Of a stretch of DNA of 64,000 nucleotides, positions 60,872 to 64,000 are shown piece by piece (the first letter of the stretch is position 1; the number at the start of each line of letters is the position of its first letter). Below the pieces are notes generated by a model. The model was not told where the DNA came from, ran no database searches, and was given only the letters and a program-made list of their open reading frames with translations. The position numbers and the translations under genes were made by a program. Source of the DNA: Notospermus geniculatus. Taxonomy: Eukaryota > Nemertea > Pilidiophora > Heteronemertea > Lineidae. The stretch lies in NCBI GenBank assembly GCA_002633025.1, contig NMRB01001142.1:17948-81947 (forward strand), given 5' to 3'.

Positions 60872-61330
60872 AAGGAATCAAACAAAGGTTTAACTGCGAA
60901 CAATGAAGTAACTGAGGGATACACTTCGTGTGTTGCCACCAGATGTCTCTCATTGTCTGAATTTTGGCTTTATGTAATAGGCACGAGCTTCAACTTTTTT
61001 AATGGTAGTGGGGTACATGAATCTGTCAACTTGATGCCTTGAATTCCATTTCTGAGGATAATAGAGCTATTATCAGCACAGTTAGTGTTCCATGTGCAAA
61101 TGTACGTTAGCCTATTCAAATGTACACAGATGACCCTGCGCTCTCATCGTTTGTGGGGTTCTCATTAATTCAGTCCTTTTTGTATCATAATAAGATCAAC
61201 TAGTCTGAATTCAACAAAATTTGCACTAAACATGCAGAAGGGTCTTGCCCATCATATGGAAGAGTCAGAATGCAAATCTGTTGAGGTTTAAAGGGATACT
61301 GTCCACATTTATAAAATGCTAAATTTGTAA
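60872..61330 (+). repeat. ~460-bp dispersed repeat, copy 2
   Basis: AAAGGTTTAACTGCGAACAA to TTATAAAATGCTAAATTTGT, co-linear with 35050-35513. Confidence 0.8.
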
Positions 61331-61339
61331 GCAGAACCT

Positions 61340-61550
61340 TTATGTTTGAAGCTTAATGAAGGGGGATTGAATTCCCCTTCATTAAGCTTATTAAGAGTTG
61401 TATATCTAAAGGAATAGGCCTGAATTAATAGGATGTTGTTTACCAAACACTTTCTTTGATCAAAAGTATTACATCTTTATACAACATCCGGGTTTTTAGA
61501 GTGACGATTAAAATTCCAGTTCATAAGGCGAAAGAGCCTGTTTAGTGAAG
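61340..61550. repeat. Fragment of the 55-kb foldback element with a small palindrome
   Basis: GAATTAATAGGATGTTG, TTTGATCAAAAGTATTACAT and ACAACATCCGGGTTTTTAG match one arm of 55040-55790. AAGCTTAATGAAGGGG-GATTGAATT-CCCCTTCATTAAGCTT at 61346-61386 is a perfect inverted repeat at its edge. Confidence 0.7.
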
Positions 61551-63230
61551 TGTTCACACACGTGTGAAGTTACTGTATACTGATGTTACTGATGTAGAAT
61601 TAGCTACTGTTAGATGTACAATTAGGCCTAGACAACTCCTTCACATTCAAATTCTCAGTCATTAGCTTAGAATACGGAACAACAGACTGCAATATTATTT
61701 ATTCATGGATGATGAAACTGCAAACAAGTCGAGCGATTATTTTTTCAATAGTTGCATAAATCGTAATTAATAATTCATGATTATTATTATTTGCGTATCA
61801 TTGCTAATGACTTAATGATTAAAAATTATTGCCCAGAATACCGATAGCAAACATTTGTTTCCAGCTCTGGAAAAAAACGTTAGACTGTCTCGCTCTTTTC
61901 CCATTAAAATAAATCCCACAAACTCTCCAATCGTTCTGTATACAGGGTGCTTCAACATCATGGGCATCATCGTCCCTACGTTTGTGGCGTCATTATCATA
62001 TGCAAATGAGGGGTCAAAGTTCAGCCTATGCCAGCACCAGCATCCCAGTCCTCATAAGGAAACCTAAAAAAATGTTCTTCATCCTTTTTTCCAGAAGTAG
62101 GGGCGGGGAATGATTTTTTACTTTTTATTTTTTATTTTCAAATTTGGCATCGATTTTATGACAAGACTTAGGCTTATAGTCACCATAGGCGGGCGGGGAT
62201 GAAAAACATAGGTAGGCCTAGTAGGCCTAAAGCAAGCTGAAGCATTCCTATACTCATGGCACAGTTGCTACTGCACTCATGAACTTTTACATGTACTTTT
62301 CAGAAATGTTACTGATCAATTATTAGTAGATACAGGCAAAATTACCAAAAAAGATAATTTTATTGTCAAGCCTGGCGCGGCCCACGCTGTGAACTTAACA
62401 CGACAACGAACCGAAATACCAATCAGTCAAAATAAATTTCACATGATCCGACATAAAAATTTCACATGATCCGACATAAAGTTTCTTCCAGAACAAATCG
62501 CATAAAAATATAACAAATTATTTGGTTAACGATCTGCGTAAGCCTACCTGTTGCTATTTCCGGACATGAATACGCGGTTTCGATTACCGGATGCGAGTCA
62601 ACGATGTCATCGAACTCATTAAAAACTAATGATCATTTGTTTTAAAGATCACTGAGGATTTAATCGAAATGCCACTTGATTGACTGCTTAACTTAATTGA
62701 CTGCGTTAATTGATTGACTGTTGCAACTTGATTGACAGCCTGAGCCTAGTGCACTCTCAACCATTCAGGTGTGTAAAATAGATGTTCGATTCAGTCGTTA
62801 AATCATTTCCTCCCAGCTTTAAGCAGACAGTGTCTTCCAGTGAATTTTTTGCCCACCCCCGGATATGAATTGGGGAAAAAATGAAGAAATATTCTTCAGA
62901 TGGTTCACAGGAACAACATTTCTTCAAATATTTAAAGAAAATTCCCCATCCATAAGTACCAATGATGATGAAGGTGCAAGTTTAGTAGAAGTATGCGGCT
63001 GCGTTTTTGGGGGGCCACCCTGTATTGCAGAATTACTAGTATAGGCTATCATACCAAAAATTAGAATTTTATTCCAGTATTTGCAAAAAATACTACTATT
63101 TTAACATTCCGTCGGGTATTCAATGTTTTATTAAGGAACAAAGTACGAACTCTTTCGAATCCCTACGCACTTGCTCATGCAACGGTCGGAAATTCATCCG
63201 CCTTGAACATTGCATTTGCGCTGTGCAAAA
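61551..63230. other. No gene recognised
   Basis: A 24-bp tandem duplication (AATTTCACATGATCCGACAT) occurs at 62433-62480, and TTGATTGACTG words recur at 62677-62740. No exon-like frame or MITE was resolved. Confidence 0.35.
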
Positions 63231-63231
63231 G

Positions 63232-63474
63232 TAGTACACTGCCCTACAATGGAAGACTGCAGTATCTGCATATTGCAGTCTTCGTTTGGAAGCAGCATAT
63301 CTCCCTTGTTTTAGGTGGTAGCTCTGAATAATTTTGCCAGAAAGGAGAGCAGTATCTACTGATGTTATTACACACCTACATTGTCCACTTCACTGAATAG
63401 GAAAGGCTGCAGAGGCTGTACAAGGGAAGACTGCAATATGCAGATACTGCAGTCTTCCATTGTAGGGCAGTACA
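63232..63474. mobile_element. MITE with ACTGCCCTACAATGGAAGAC ends
   Basis: TACACTGCCCTACAATGGAA, GACTGCAGTATCTGCATATT and GCAGTCTTC at 63237-63285 are inverted at 63420-63474. Arms about 50 bp. TA adjoins both ends. It sits directly against the conserved GTGAAGGGAAAGAATGTCCT segment. Confidence 0.8.
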
Positions 63475-63530
63475 GGTGTGAAGGGAAAGAATGTCCTAGG
63501 AAAAACTGTCCGGGGAACAAAAGATCCTAT
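63473..63530 (+). repeat. Segment inverted at 35512-35568, Cys-rich frame
   Basis: CAGGTGTGAAGGGAAAGAAT and GTCCTAGGAAAAACTGTCCG are shared with the 35.5-kb site. The frame CEGKECPRKNCPGNKR is intact in both. It may be a short exon or simply an open stretch in a repeat. Confidence 0.5.
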
Positions 63531-63539
63531 TGTTACATT

Positions 63540-64000
63540 CTAATCTCTGACAATTGGTTTCTATACGCATGCCGCTTACACCGTCATTCAACAACAGAAG
63601 TGGACACTTTTTACAGGGTGACACGTTTTACTGCTGCACCGGTCTAGCCATTTCCAGAGTTATGTGGGATTGAACTCTGGGTACGAGATTGGATGTACGA
63701 GTTCCCTGTTTCATCGACATCTGGAGCCGACAAGCCTTTATCGATGACTACATCGTACACTCACAATAAGACCGGATTTCATGGGTTCATTACGACCCCA
63801 GCAAATGTAATAATAAACGTAATACATATATTTAATGCTATGTTTTGAATCCCGGAGGATGGACCATCTCGGCTGACACCGAAAGGGTGGAGAAATATCT
63901 ATGTCCAATAAATGCCACAGACTGAGGATTATCTGAAAAAGGATTAACTTTGCTTGGTCTCAATCTCGATCCCTTGTTTTCGATGACCATGGTGTCTTGT
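63540..64000. other. No gene recognised
   Basis: I see no repeat or exon-like frame up to the window end. Confidence 0.3.

Overview
The window is eukaryotic nuclear DNA, almost certainly from a marine invertebrate animal. No operons or dense reading frames are present. It holds many copies of tRNA-derived SINEs, many short inverted-repeat transposons, several minisatellites and consensus GT/AG splice signals. Words such as AGGCCTAC and TACATGTAC recur. I cannot name the species from sequence alone. Two runs of N and several single N bases mark draft-assembly gaps.

No complete protein-coding gene is visible. The best coding signals are isolated exon-sized candidates. One is a signal-peptide first exon with a consensus donor (50661-50715 +). 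The others are a membrane-segment exon (30272-30421 -), an exon-like frame with acceptor and donor (37971-38082 +), a TATA box with a short frame (7752-7944 +), an unrecognised open frame (46862-47180 +), and a start exon beside a transposon end (56185-56268 +). The long listed frames fall in minisatellites or repeats, or fit chance.

Layout. 1-1.7 kb: nested inverted-repeat elements. 2-5 kb: SINEs, a 16/32-bp minisatellite and a large hairpin. 5-20 kb: MITE families built from repeated short words (GCGACTG, ACGAA, TTTCGCG), a 14-bp-TSD palindromic retroelement (9.86-10.15 kb), SINEs and TTAA-bounded elements. 20-27 kb: full-length SINEs in both orientations, two near-perfect hairpins, a 28-bp minisatellite and a short telomere-like tract. 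27-32 kb: an inverted-repeat element running into an assembly gap, a 275-bp direct duplication and TTAA elements. 32-40 kb: SINEs, a roughly 54-bp GC-rich minisatellite at three sites, and GGGAGG-type MITEs. 41-50 kb: nested elements, a SINE cluster, a second palindromic retroelement with an amplified arm, and a MULE-like element nested in a MITE. 50-52 kb: the candidate gene start, whose first intron would hold a MITE containing a third palindromic retroelement plus tandem units. 53-64 kb: MITEs, large inverted repeats, a Harbinger-like 5' end and tandem repeats.

The most unusual signal is a small palindromic retroelement family with three TSD-flanked copies and at least three fragments. It carries CTGANGA - hairpin - GAAA, a layout resembling a hammerhead ribozyme core. 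Its copies are flanked by 12-15 bp direct repeats, and each keeps a long self-complementary stem of different sequence. Second is a MULE-like foldback family with 9-10 bp target duplications, including a 62-bp palindrome made only of two fused ends.
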